A stretch of DNA of 64,000 bases. It comes from Paracyclopina nana (Eukaryota; Arthropoda; Copepoda; Cyclopoida; Cyclopettidae). The translations under genes and the position numbers were made by a program. The number at the start of each line of letters is the position of its first letter. The first letter of the stretch is position 1. The notes under the pieces are model-generated. The model made no database searches. It was not told the origin of the DNA and saw only the letters and a program-made list of their open reading frames with translations. The DNA is taken from positions 1,260,001-1,324,000 of the forward strand of contig JAGUCH010000006.1 in the NCBI GenBank assembly GCA_019096065.1, written 5' to 3'. Shown here in pieces: positions 18,201-29,687 of the stretch.

Positions 18201-21200
18201 TGCAATTTCAAACCCGCGCCAAGAAGTAACTTTTTCAAAGTGGTTACTGCAAAAGATAGCTGGTAGCTTGACCTTTCTGGCACAACTGGCCTTTTTGGCC
18301 TTTGCAAGAAAAGCTACTGCAGAGTCTGGCACAGAAAGAGCCATTTCTGCTCTCCTATGTAGCGAAGCAAAACTTCAAGTGCAATTTCAAACCCGCGCAA
18401 GAAGTAACTTTTTCAAAGTGGTTACTGCAAAAGTTAGCTGGTAGCTTGACCTTTCTGGCACAACTGGCCTTTTTGGCCTTTGCCAGTAAAGTTACTGCAG
18501 AGTCTGGCACAGAAAGAGCCATTTCTGCTCTCCTATGTAACGAAGCAAAACTTCAAGTGCAATTTCAAACCCGCGCCAAGAAGTAACTTTTTTCAAAGTG
18601 GTTACTGCAAAAGTTAGCTGGTAGCATGACCTTTCATGAACAACTGGCCTTTTTGGCCTTTGCAAGAAAAGTTACTGCAGAGTCTGGCACAGAAAGAGCC
18701 ATTTCTGCTCTCCTATGTAACGAAGCAAAACTTCAAGTGCAATTTCAAACCCGCGCCAAGAAGTAACTTTTTCAAAGTGGTTACTGCAAAAGTTAGCTGG
18801 TAGCATGACCTTTCATGAACAACTGGTCTTTTTGGCCTTTGCAAGAAAAGTTACTGCAGTGGCAGGCACAGAAAGAGCCATTTCTGCTCTCTTATGTAGC
18901 GAAGCAAAACTTCAAGTGCAATTTCAAACCCGCGCCAAGAAGTAACTTTTTTCAAAGTGGTTACTGCAAAAGTTAGCCGGTAGCATGACCTTTCAGGAAC
19001 AACTGGCCTTTTTGCCTTTGCAAGAAAAGTTACTGCAGTGGCAGGCACAGAAAGAGCCATTTCTGCTCTCCTATGTAGCAAAGCAAAACTTCAAGTGCAA
19101 TTTCAAACCCGCGCCAAGAAGTAACTTTTTCAAAGTGGTTACTGCAAAAGATAGCTGGTAGCATGAACTTTCAGGAAAAACTGGCCTTTTGGCTTTTGCA
19201 AGAAAAGCTACTGCAGAGTCTGGCACAAAAAGAGCCATTTCTGCTCTCCTATGTAGCGAAGCAAAACTTCAAGTGCAATTTCAAACCCGCGCCAAGAAGT
19301 AACTTTTTTCAAAGTGGTTACTGCAAAAGTTAGCTGGTAGCATGACCTTTCTGGCACAAGTGGTCTTTTTGGCCTTTGCAAGAAAAGTTACTGCAGTGGC
19401 AGGCACAGAAAGAGCCATTTCTGCTCTCTTATGTAGCGAAGCAAAACTTCAAGTGCAATTTCAAACCCGCGCCAAGAAGTAACTTTTTTCAAAGTGGTTA
19501 CTGCAAAAGTTAGCCGGTAGCATGACCTTTCAGGAACAACTGGCCTTTTTGGCCTTTGCAAGAAAAGTTACAGCAGTGGCAGGCACAGAAAGAGCCATTT
19601 CTGCTCTCCTATGTAGCAAAGCAAAACTTCAAGTGCAATTTCAAACCCGCCTAAGAAGTAACTTTTTTCAAAGTGGTTACTGCAAAAGATAGCTGGTAGC
19701 ATGAACTTTCAGGAAAAACTGGCCTTTTTGGCTTTTGCAAGAAAAGCTACTGCAGAGTCTGGCACAGAAAGAGCCATTTCTGCTCTCCTATGTAGCGAAG
19801 CAAAACTTCAAGTGCAATTTCAAACCCGCGCCAAGAAGTAACTTTTTTCAAAGTGGTTACGGCAAAAGATAGCTGGTAGCTTGACCTTTCTGGCACAACT
19901 GGCCTTTTTGGCCTTTGCAAGAAAAGCTACTGCAGTGGCTGGCCAAGAAAGAGCCATTTCTGCTCTCCTATGTAGCGAAGCAAAACTTCAAGTGCAATTT
20001 CAAACCCACGCCAAGAAGTAACTTTTTCAAAGTGGTTACTGCAAAAGTTAGCTGGTAGCATGACCTTTCATGAACAACTGGCCTTTGGCCTTTGCAAGAA
20101 AAGTTACTGCAGTGGCAGGCACAGAAAGAGCCATTTCTGCTCTCCTATGTAGCGAAGCAAAACTTCAAGTGCAATTTCAAACCCGCGCCAAGAAGTAACT
20201 TTTTTCAAAGTGGTTACTGCAAAAGATAGCTGGTAGCATGAACTTTCAGGAAAAACTGGCCTTTTGGCTTTTGCAAGAAAAGCTACTGCAGAGTCTGGCA
20301 CAAAAAGAGCCATTTCTGCTCTCCTATGTAGCGAAGCAAAACTTCAAGTGCAATTTCAAACCCGCGCCAAGAAGTAACTTTTTTCAAAGTGGTTACTGCA
20401 AAAGTTAGCTGGTAGCATGACCTTTCTGGCACAAGTGGTCTTTTTGGCCTTTGCAAGAAAAGTTACTGCAGTGGCAGGCACAGAAAGAGCCATTTCTGCT
20501 CTCTTATGTAGCGAAGCAAAACTTCAAGTGCAATTTCAAACCCGCGCCAAGAAGTAACTTTTTTCAAAGTGGTTACTGCAAAAGTTAGCCGGTAGCATGA
20601 CCTTTCAGGAACAACTGGCCTTTTTGGCCTTTGCAAGAAAAAGTTACAGCAGTGGCAGGCACAGAAAGAGCCATTTCTGCTCTCCTATGTAGCAAAGCAA
20701 AACTTCAAGTGCAATTTCAAACCCGCGCCAAGAAGTAACTTTTTTCAAAGTGGTTACTGCAAAGATAGCTGGTAGCATGAACTTTCAGGAAAAACTGGCC
20801 TTTTTGGCTTTTGCAAGAAAAGCTACTGCAGAGTCTGGCACAGAAAGAGCCATTTCCTCTCCAATGTAGCGAAGCAAACCTTCAAGTGCAATTTCAAACC
20901 CGCGCCAAGAAGTAACTTTTTTCAAAGTGGTTACTGCAAAAGATAGCTGGTAGCTTGACCTTTCTGGCACAACTGGCCTTTTTGGCCTTTGCAAGAAAAG
21001 CTACTGCAGAGTCTGGCACAGAAAGAGCCATTTCTGCTCTCCTATGTAGCGAAGCAAAACTTCAAGTGCAATTTCAAACCGCCAAGAAGTAACTTTTTTC
21101 AAAGTGGTTACTGCAAAAGTTAGCCGGTAGCATGACCTTTCATGAACAACTGGCCTTTTTGGCCTTTGCAAGAAAAGTTACAGCAGTGGCAGGCACAGAA

Positions 21201-23036
21201 AGAGCCATTTCTGCTCTCCTATGTAGCAAAGCAAAACTTCAAGTGCAATTTCAAACCCGCGCCAAGAAGTAACTTTTTCAAAGTGGTTACTGCAAAAGAT
21301 AGCTGGTAGCATGAACTTTCAGGAAAAACTGGCCTTTTTGGCTTTTGCAAGAAAAGCTACTGCAGAGTCTGGCACAGAAAGAGCCATTTCTGCTCTCCTA
21401 TGTAGCGAAGCAAAACTTCAAGTGCAATTTCAAACCCGCGCCAAGAAGTAACTTTTTTCAAAGTGGTTACTGCAAAAGATAGCTGGTAGCTTGACCTTTC
21501 TGGCACAACTGGCCTTTTTGGCCTTTGCAAGAAAAGCTACTGCAGTGGCTGGCCAAGAAAGAGCCATTTCTGCTCTCCTATGTAGCGAAGCAAAACTTCA
21601 AGTGCAATTTCAAACCCACGCCAAGAAGTAACTTTTTCAAAGTGGTTACTGCAAAAGTTAGCTGGTAGCATGACCTTTCATGAACAACTGGCCTTTTTGG
21701 CCTTTGCAAGAAAAGTTACTGCAGTGGCAGGCACAGAAAGAGCCATTTCTGCTCTCCTATGTAGCGAAGCAAAACTTCAAGTGCAATTTCAAACCCGCGC
21801 CAAGAAGTAACTTTTTTCAAAGTGGTTACTGCAAAAGATAGCTGGTAGCATGAACTTTCAGGAAAAACTGGCCTTTTGGCTTTTGCAAGAAAAGCTACTG
21901 CAGAGTCTGGCACAAAAGAGCCATTTCTGCTCTCCTATGTAGCGAAGCAAAACTTCAAGTGCAATTTCAAACCCACGCCAAGAAGTAACTTTTTTCAAAG
22001 TGGTTACTGCAAAAGTTAGCTGGTAGCATGACCTTTCATGAACAACTGGCCTTTTTGGCCTTTGCAAGAAAAGTTACTGCAGTGGCAGGCACAGAAAGAG
22101 CCATTTCTGCTCTCCTATGTAGCGAAGCAAAACTTCAAGTGCAATTTCAAACCCGCGCCAAGAAGTAACTTTTTTCAAAGTGGTTACTGCAAAGTTAGCT
22201 GGTAGCATGACCTTTCTGGCACAACTGGCCTTTTTGGCCTTTGCAAGAAAAGCTACTGCAGAGTCTGGCACAGAAAGAGCCATTTCTGCTCTCCTATGTA
22301 GCGAAGCAAAACTTCAAGTGCAATTTCAAACCCGCGCCAAGAAGTAACTTTTTCAAAGTGGTTACTGCAAAAGATAGCTGGTAGCTTGACCTTTCTGGCA
22401 CAACTGGCCTTTTGGCCTTTGCAAGAAAAGCTACTGCAGTGGCTGGCCAAGAAAGAGCCATTTCTGCTCTCCTATGTAGCGAAGCAAAACTTCAAGTGCA
22501 ATTTCAAACCCACGCCAAGAAGTAACTTTTTTCAAAGTGGTTACTGCAAAAGTTAGCTGGTAGCATGACCTTTCATGAACAACTGGCCTTTTTGGCCTTT
22601 GCAAGAAAAGTTACTGCAGTGGCAGGCACAGAAAGAGCCATTTCTGCTCTCCTATGTAGCGAAGCAAAACTTCAAGTGCAATTTCAAACCCGCGCCAAGA
22701 AGTAACTTTTTCAAAGTGGTTACTGCAAAAGTTAGCTGGTAGCATGACCTTTCTGGCACAAGTGGCCTTTTTGGCCTTTGCAAGAAAAGCTACTGCAGTG
22801 GCTGGCCAAGAAAGAGCCATTTCTGCTCTCCTATGTAGCGAAGCAAAACTTCAAGTGCAATTTCAAACCCGCGCCAAGAAGTAACTTTTTTCGAAGTGGT
22901 TACTGCAAAAGTTAGCTGGTAGCTTGACCTTTCTGGCACAACTGGCCTTTTTGGCCTTTGCAAGAAAAGTTACTGCAGTGGCTGGCCAAGAAAGAGCCAT
23001 TTCTGCTCTCCTATGTAGCAAAGCAAAACTTCAAGT
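12290..23036 (+). repeat. ~180-bp satellite array, left arm, about 60 copies
   Basis: Units of 179-181 bp recur without interruption. Landmarks in each unit are gaagtaactttt, tcaaagtggttactgcaaaag, ggcctttttggcctttgc, actgcag, gagccatttctgctctcc and cttcaagtgcaatttcaaac. Units differ at a few diagnostic positions, and those variants recur in a fixed order (a higher-order repeat, see findings). The period is a multiple of three, which creates repeated open frames of 60-76 codons; I do not regard these as genes. Confidence 0.97.
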
Positions 23037-23800
23037 CCAATCAGCAGTTGGGCCTAGAGATGCCTCAAAGTAATTTTTTGACTCTAATAGTTCCCAACTG
23101 CCTCAGCAAAAGTTAGGCCCCAAGAAAAATCCCTCAGAGGTCGGGAAAAATTTGAGAACTGAGCTACTATTTTTCATCTGAGCGTAGGATTGAACCCTTT
23201 TTTAGTAAAATATGTCTTATTACCTACCGGTAAACCGTAACCGCAAATCCTGGGTGTGCCTTCAATTTCCAAATGCTTCTCAGCTTTTTCTCATACCAGG
23301 GTTTATTTTTCCCTTGAAAATAAAGAGTCTCCCGACTCACTATTAAGCTAAAAACGATGCCACTCGATTTACTTAAAAACTAAGCCGCAAATCAGAAACC
23401 TGGGACTGTGTTGCTTGGGCGCCTCCACCTGCCTTCCCGGTGGAAGTCACATGTATAAGATGAGCAGTAAATACATGGCTATACTCTAGTAAACATCTCT
23501 ATGCATTATCTCGTATGAGCTTTGCTTGTCGGGCTAACAGGGTGTTCAAACTCCCACACTTGCATAGTACAGCATCAAGTTTTTAGAACGGGATAGTCTT
23601 GGAATTTCAAGCCCACAAGGATTTGCGATTACTGGTAAAGAATAAGACAGATTTTACTAAAAAAGAGTTCAATCCGTGAGTTTTTTGGCTATTGCCAATT
23701 TCAACATATATATCAAGTTTTTTAATTAAGGACTGGTTCTGGACCCTTTTGGACCCTTTTGGACCTAACACATGAGGTCCAAACAACAGTTGGGCCTAGA
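23037..23800. other. Core of the foldback element, imperfect inverted repeat
   Basis: Unique AT-rich sequence between the opposed arrays. 23187-23221 pairs with 23641-23675 (33 of 35 bases), and pairing continues in patches (23241-23256 with 23613-23629; 23259-23272 with 23599-23613), so the core itself folds back around about 23430. The 14-bp string cagttgggcctaga is present near both edges in direct orientation (about 23046 and 23785). No ORF of note. Confidence 0.75.
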
Positions 23801-26027
23801 AAAGGTCATGCTTCGCTACATAGGAGAGCAGAAATGGCTCTTTCTTGGCCAGCCACTGCAGTAACTTTTCTTGCAGACGCCAAAAAGGCCAGTTGTGCCA
23901 GAAAGGTCATGCTACCAGCTAACTTTTGCAGTAACCACTTTGAAAAAAGTTACTTCTTGGCGCGGGTTTGAAATTGCACTTGAAGTTTTGCTTCGCTACA
24001 TAGGAGAGCAGAAATGGCTCTTTCTGTGCCTGCCACTGCAGTAACTTTTCTTGTAAAGGCCAAAAAGGCCACTTGTGCCAGAAAGGTCATGCTACCAGCT
24101 AACTTTGCAGTAACCACTTTGAAAAAGTTACTTCTTGGCGCGGGTTTGAAATTGCACTTGAAGTTTTGTTTCGCTACATAGGAGAGCAGAAATGGTTCTT
24201 TCTGTGCCTGCCGCTGCAGTAGCTTTTCTTGCAAAGGCCAAAAAGGCCAGTTGTGCCAGAAAGGTCATGCTACCAGCTATCTTTTGCAGTAACCACTTTG
24301 AAAAAAGTTACTTCTTGGCGGGTTTGAAATTGCACTTGAAGTTTTGCTTCACATAGGAGAGCAGAAATGGCTCTTTCTTGGCCAGCCACTGCAGTAACTT
24401 TTCTTGCAAAGGCCAAAAAGGCCAGTTGTGCCAGAAAGGTCATGCTACCAGCTATCTTTTGCAGTAACCACTTTGAAAAAGTTACTTCTTGGCGCGGGTT
24501 TGAAATTGCACTTGGAAGTTTTGCTTCGCTACATAGGAGAGCAGAAATGGCTCTTTCTGTGCCTGCCACTGAAGTAACTTTTTCTTGCAAAGGCCAAAAA
24601 GGCCAGTTGTGCCAGAAAGGTCATGCTACCAGCTATCTTTTGCAGTAACCACTTTGAAAAAGTTACTTCTTGGCGCTGGTTTGAAATTGCACTTGAAGTT
24701 TTGCTTCGCTACATAGGAGAGCAGAAATGGCTCTTCTGTGCCTGCCACTGCAGTAACTTTTCTTGCAAAGGCCAAAAGGCCAGTTGTGCCAGAAAGGTCA
24801 TGCTACCAGCTATCTTTTGCAGTAAACACTTTGAAAAAAGTTACTTCTTGGCGCGGGTTTGAAATTGCACTTGAAGTTTTGCTTCGCTACATAGGAGAGC
24901 AGAAATGGCTCTTTCTGTGCCTGCCACTGCAGTAGCTTTTCTTGCAAAGGCCAAAAGGCCAGTTGTGCCAGAAAGGTCATGCTACCAGCTATCTTTGCAG
25001 TAACCACTTTGAAAAAAGTTACTTCTTGGCGCGGGTTTGAAATTGCACTTGAAGTTTTGTTTCGCTACATAAGAGAGCAGAAATGGCTCTTTCTGTGCCT
25101 GCCACTGCAGTAACTTTTCTTGCAAAGGCCAAAAAGGCCAGTTGTGCCAGAAAGGTCATGCTACCAGCTATCTTTGCAGTAACCACTTTGAAAAAGTTAC
25201 TTCTTGGCGCGGGTTTGAAATTGCACTTGAAGTTTTGCTTCGCTACATAGGAGAGCAGAAATGGCTCTTCTGTGCCTGCCACTGCAGTAACTTTTCTTGC
25301 AAAGGCCAAAAATGCCAGTTGTGCCAGAAAGGTCATGCTACCAGCTATCTTTTGCAGTAACCACTTTGAAAAAAGTTACTTCTTGGCGCGGGTTTGAAAT
25401 TGCACTTGAAGTTTTGCTTCGCTACATAGGAGAGCAGAAATGGCTCTTTCTGTGCCTGCCACTGCAGTAACTTTTCTTGCAAAGGCCAAAAAGGCCAGTT
25501 GTGCCAGAAAGGTCATGCTACCAGCTATCTTTTGCAGTAACCACTTTGAAAAAGTTACTTCTTGGCGCGGGTTTGAAATTGCACTTGAAGTTTTGCTTCG
25601 CTACATAGGAGAGCAGAAATGGCTCTTTCTGTGCCTGCCACTGCAGTAACTTTTCTTGCAAAAGCCACAAAGGCTTGTTGTTCCAGAAAGGTCATGCTAC
25701 CAGCTATCTTTTGCAGTAACCACTTAGAAAAAAGTTACTTCTTGGCGCGGGTTTGAAATTGCTCTTGAAGTTTTGCTTCGCTACATAGGAGAGCAGAAAT
25801 GGCTCTTTCTGTGCCTGCCACTGCAGTAACTTTTCTTGCAAAGGCCAAAAAGGCCAGTTGTGCCAGAAAGGTCATGCTACCAGCTATCTTTTGCAGTAAC
25901 CACTTTGAAAAAAGTTACTTCTTGGCGCGGGTTTGAAATTGCACTTGAAGTTTTGCTTCGCTACATGGGTGAGCAGAAATGGCTCTTTCTTGGCCAGCCA
26001 CTGCAGTAACCACTTTGAAATTTGAAG
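23801..26027 (-). repeat. ~180-bp satellite array, right arm, inverted, about 12 copies
   Basis: Same unit as 12290-23036 in reverse complement (gagagcagaaatggctc, ggccaaaaaggcc, gaagttttgcttcgctac). The last unit is truncated near 26020, then degraded arm sequence leads to the terminal minisatellite. Confidence 0.97.
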
Positions 26028-26210
26028 TTTTAAGTTCATGCTAGCTAGCACCTGACAATTCCACTTTAAGCTATGCATTATTAAATAGTTTTGATAAAAC
26101 CGCTCTTTTCATATCCATTTTTGCCAAAAAGCTCTAGCTTGCTACTAATAGAAGTGCTTTATCAGCTTTTAGTTAGTTTTTTTTTTTGTTTTTTTTTGTT
26201 TGTGTGGTAT

Positions 26211-26320
26211 GGTGCGGGTCGTGCGGGTTGGTGCGGGTCGGTGCGGGTCGGTGCGGCTTGGTGCGGGTTGGTGCGGGTCGGTGCGGGTCGGTGCGGGTTG
26301 GTGCGGGTCGGCGCAGCTTT
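26211..26320 (-). repeat. 10-bp minisatellite, right terminus of the foldback
   Basis: About eleven units of ggtgcgggtc/gtgcgggtcg, the reverse complement of the 12081-12210 array. It is followed by a T-rich stretch inward (26170-26200). Confidence 0.9.
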
Positions 26321-26331
26321 TAGACGCGGCC

Positions 26332-26341
26332 TTCCGTTTAT
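26332..26341 (+). repeat. Target-site duplication, right copy
   Basis: ttccgtttat, identical to 12058-12067. On the minus strand it completes a TATAAA with the next base (26342-26337). Confidence 0.7.
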
Positions 26342-28238
26342 AGTATCACACAACCTTTTACTCAGGGCTAGCTTCCACATGATGAGCCAACCGCGCGCAT
26401 TGTAAAAGAGTTCTTTAGGTGGAAGGAAAATATCTCTGAAATCCCCGCCTTGGCTTTGTCACAATAGGCACTGTACATATTCTGATTGAAAAATGTTACA
26501 TTGAGTTGAGGTGCCAAAAAAAGGCCTTTTTCCCCTCTCAAACCATTATATTGCCAAGGCTAAGGAAGCAATCGTTCCGAGGAGTTTCTTTTGGCATCTT
26601 TATTAGGGGATTCACTTGAAATGCAAATCGTATGCAAAGCCGACTGTCCGCATCATGCAGTGACGTGAGAAACAAAAGTGGGCCCAGCAGGAGTTCGGAC
26701 AGCATAGCACTCTCTTCTACCTATTCAATCTGCTTTGTCACAAGCCTTCTTACTACTCCAGCTTTGGAGTCAATTTTCACAAGTTCCAAAAACTCCCAAA
26801 AGCTGTTCAAGTGCAGACACCCTATAAACTTAGAAGAAATGACTTTATGACGCGTTCACTTCATGGTCATTGTTTTACATGGCAACGGAATTTACTATTA
26901 TAGCTGCCTGATGGCCCCAGTCATCTGAATTATTCTGAGGCAATGCCCATTTGTAATTACCTATGTGTAATGGTCATGCACTCTGCCAGTTGCTTTAATT
27001 AGTTCTGGGCAAAATGCATTATTTTCCAAATGAGGATCATCGCTTGCCTTCTTTTAGCTGCTGCAATAAAATTTTACGAGCAGGATTCTCTGTCGTTGCT
27101 TCTTTTATTTTAGAGATAGCATACTATATAGCAGTGAGCTTGGTCCAGATCATCATCAATACAGTATATACTATACCTTCTTGATACTGCCACATTTGGC
27201 TGGACACCAAAGGCTATCTCTCATCTGGTCGTGAACACTTTTTTCTTCTACCTTTGATCACCTCCTTTTTTACGGGCCATCAGAGAAACTGTCATTGGTC
27301 GTTTGTTTCACTCTCCTCGAGGCTTGAGTCGAAAGAGAAAAATGGCTTGATGCTGCAAATTTCTTGACAATGAAATTGTAGCTCCAATCGCAGCGGCCTT
27401 AAATGGATCGGTCACATAAATTGTCTGCTGTAACCTGTTTGCATATTTGGACATTTTCCGAAACTTTATAGCCAACATTCCCGTTTTAGATCTTTCCTCC
27501 TTCTTCCCCGAAAATTGGCCTTGTCACAGTGGTAGTCGTCGTAAAATTGCCTTCAATTCTCTCTCTCTCTCACTTTCGGACGAAACGTGACAAAGAAGCA
27601 GAGCCGAGACTGAAAATATTGCAGGGTCAGTCATAATCGTATTTCACCATTCACTGGCTAAAAATAATCGTAAACTTTTTCAATATGCGCCATAGCCATT
27701 GCAGAAACTCGTGAAAAGCCTCAAAAAAGGATTTAAACGTGCAAAAATAACAATATGATTGTATATGGAAATTGATATGATATCGCAAAGGATTAGCGAG
27801 CATCACAAGTGGACGAATGCATTTTTTATTGAGAAATCTAGGTGAAGAGCATTCAATTTAAAAATGCAGAAAAAACAGAGCTTCGATCGTCGTAGTTTCT
27901 AAACCACATTTCATTGAGTTCGTTATCTGCATCAATTTGAAAAGGTGTGTGCGCATAAGCTCGAGAGCTTTCCAGCAAATGCTTGCGATTCCATTTATAT
28001 ATGACCTGTTCTGCTTACTATCGCGCTGCGATCTTAAAGTCCATCCAGGGCCGGCCTTTTTTTCGCATTAGCCGCGCGCGCGCACAAAAAAATATGTATG
28101 GTACATATGTTATAGTATGTATATTTCGAAGCTGTGAGCTGCTAGCTGTTGCTGGTGTCAAAGGTGTAGCCGAGGCATCGGCAGATCCCATTTTGTCGCA
28201 ATAAAAAATTGTATCTGTGTACACATCGTTAAGGCGAT
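26342..28238. other. Intergenic, no gene seen
   Basis: AT-rich sequence. It holds a short CT run near 27560 and a GC dinucleotide run near 28070-28081. Its first bases may be the outer end of the BEL LTR split by the foldback. I see no supported coding exon or RNA gene. Confidence 0.5.
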
Positions 28239-29687
28239 ATGCGTGCGGCACTTATCCCCTTCACAGATGCTAATTTCTACACGTATTATGCATTTTTGGC
28301 CAGTGGTGTGCTAGCTATGGCCTTGGTCGTAACATCATGTGACATTTGGAGGCTGCGAAAAAAGGTCTTCTTGGTCCTGGCCTTCATTGCGCCCTACGTG
28401 TACGTCGACAACCTACGGTATAGTTTTCTGAAATTATCCCAGCCTTTCTCGCAAGTTTTGAATTCTAGGGGGACTTCTTCGTCGGTGGGCAGTGCCAGCT
28501 TTCTCAGGGCAAAATCCGAGCGGCCAAAATTGATAAATTACGAGGGTCAAGTGAACAGCAGCGTGAACATCCCACATAGCAGCCTCGACAGCTACGAAGG
28601 GCCTCACGTGGAAGGCTGGCCTCCAAATCGAACGCGAGACATGCGAGCCTACGTGAAACCCTTTCAGCCCACTGTGCTCTTGGACTTTGATGACTGCACA
28701 CTGGACTACAATAGCTCAGTGAGCAGGCAGCTCGGTCACCATTGGAAGGCTGACACGAGATTATTCATCATGCAGCACTCGCATCCTGACAACTTTATTG
28801 CCAGAATGGACAACCGCAGAACGTGGATGCACTTTGCAAAGGTAGTATATTGTATAACTCGATCAGAATTGTAAATCATGGCGAAAAATGCTCAAGGAGT
28901 CGCCGTCGGTCACAGTGGTCTTCTTGGTTGGCCTTTCGGACTCTGCGGGTCAGCAAAAAAGGCTAATGAAAGAGCAGAGCCTCTACTGCGACTTGATTCA
29001 AGTGAACGTGGCCGACCACCTCAACAATTCGACAATAAAGGCCATGCTGGGCCTAAAGTACGTGCTCAACGTTGGCTGGATCGAATACCCGGAGTTCGTG
29101 ATGAAGGTCGAGGACACGAGCTACGTCAACATTCCCCTGCTCGAGGCCGCCATCTTTGACACCCCCAACTACAAGTAGGTTGATAATTATATAATTAAGC
29201 GAGCTGCTTTTCACGTATCGTGACAAAGTAAAGACCTAGGAAGGGGATCGGAGGAGACTCGGCCAACTTCAAGTGGCCTCCCATTATTGGCTCCATTCTC
29301 ATGAGGGAGAAGGTGAAGAAGCTGTCTCAGTCCAAGCGGTTCATGGTTGACACCTTTGCGGATCCACTTGTGTGTCCGCCCTATTTCTACAACCGTCTCA
29401 TGTATCCATCGTTTGCCCTGGGAGCCGGATATTTGATGCCCTGGTGGAGCCTTTCCTGCCTCTACCAGGAGGGGCTCAAGTTACCCTATTTCTTCATAGA
29501 AGACGTCTTCGTAACTGGATTTGCGGCCGACCGCTGCCTCCTGCCCAGGAAGAACATCGAAGGCTTCGTCGTGGCAGCCCCGCACGTGACCTTGGCCGCT
29601 GAGCTGAACCTGGATCAGACATACGTCGTAGCAAAGGCTGATCACAACTTGAAACATGATGTGCACAAATTGATGACTACTGAATAA
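28239..29687 (+). CDS. Beta-1,3-galactosyltransferase-like protein, GT31 family
   Basis: Exons 28239-28841, 28897-29174 and 29240-29687; 442 aa; introns of 55 and 65 bp; phases agree. Type II Golgi membrane protein: hydrophobic segments at about residues 13-36 and 43-56, then a stem and a lumenal domain. Family motifs are RRTWMHFAK at the exon 1 end, VVFLVGLSD (208-216), the FVMKVEDTSYVN region (268-279), where most members have an acidic DDD for the metal-sugar nucleotide, and EDVFVTG (381-387). NNST at 244-247 is a possible glycosylation site. Expected role: transfer of galactose or N-acetylglucosamine in beta-1,3 linkage onto glycans in the Golgi. The DDD position reads EDT, which is unusual and could change metal use or activity. 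Acceptor unknown. A downstream Met such as 27 could also be the start. Confidence 0.88.

Larger units (their letters stand above)
12068..26331. mobile_element. Giant foldback-like element, 14.26 kb, non-autonomous
   Basis: Seen: identical 10-bp sequence ttccgtttat immediately outside both ends (12058-12067 and 26332-26341). The two termini, read inward, both carry gtctaaaa at the same offset of 6 nt, followed by the same 10-bp minisatellite. Inside come ~180-bp satellite arrays in opposite orientation, then a core. Known: Foldback (FB) and MULE-type elements have long inverted ends built from tandem subrepeats and 8-11-bp target duplications. Inferred: this is a foldback-type element moved by a transposase encoded elsewhere, since I find no transposase ORF. 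The arms are unequal (about 11 kb and 2.5 kb), which tandem expansion could explain. Confidence 0.7.

Noticed and set aside
12290..23036. CRISPR-like array
   Set aside because: Whole units are repeated with no unique spacers, and the DNA is eukaryotic.
12290..26027. Many repeated open frames of 60-76 codons in the satellite arrays
   Set aside because: They arise because the period is close to 180 bp (60 codons); they read the same repeat in both strands and arms and have no start context, splice signals or domain.
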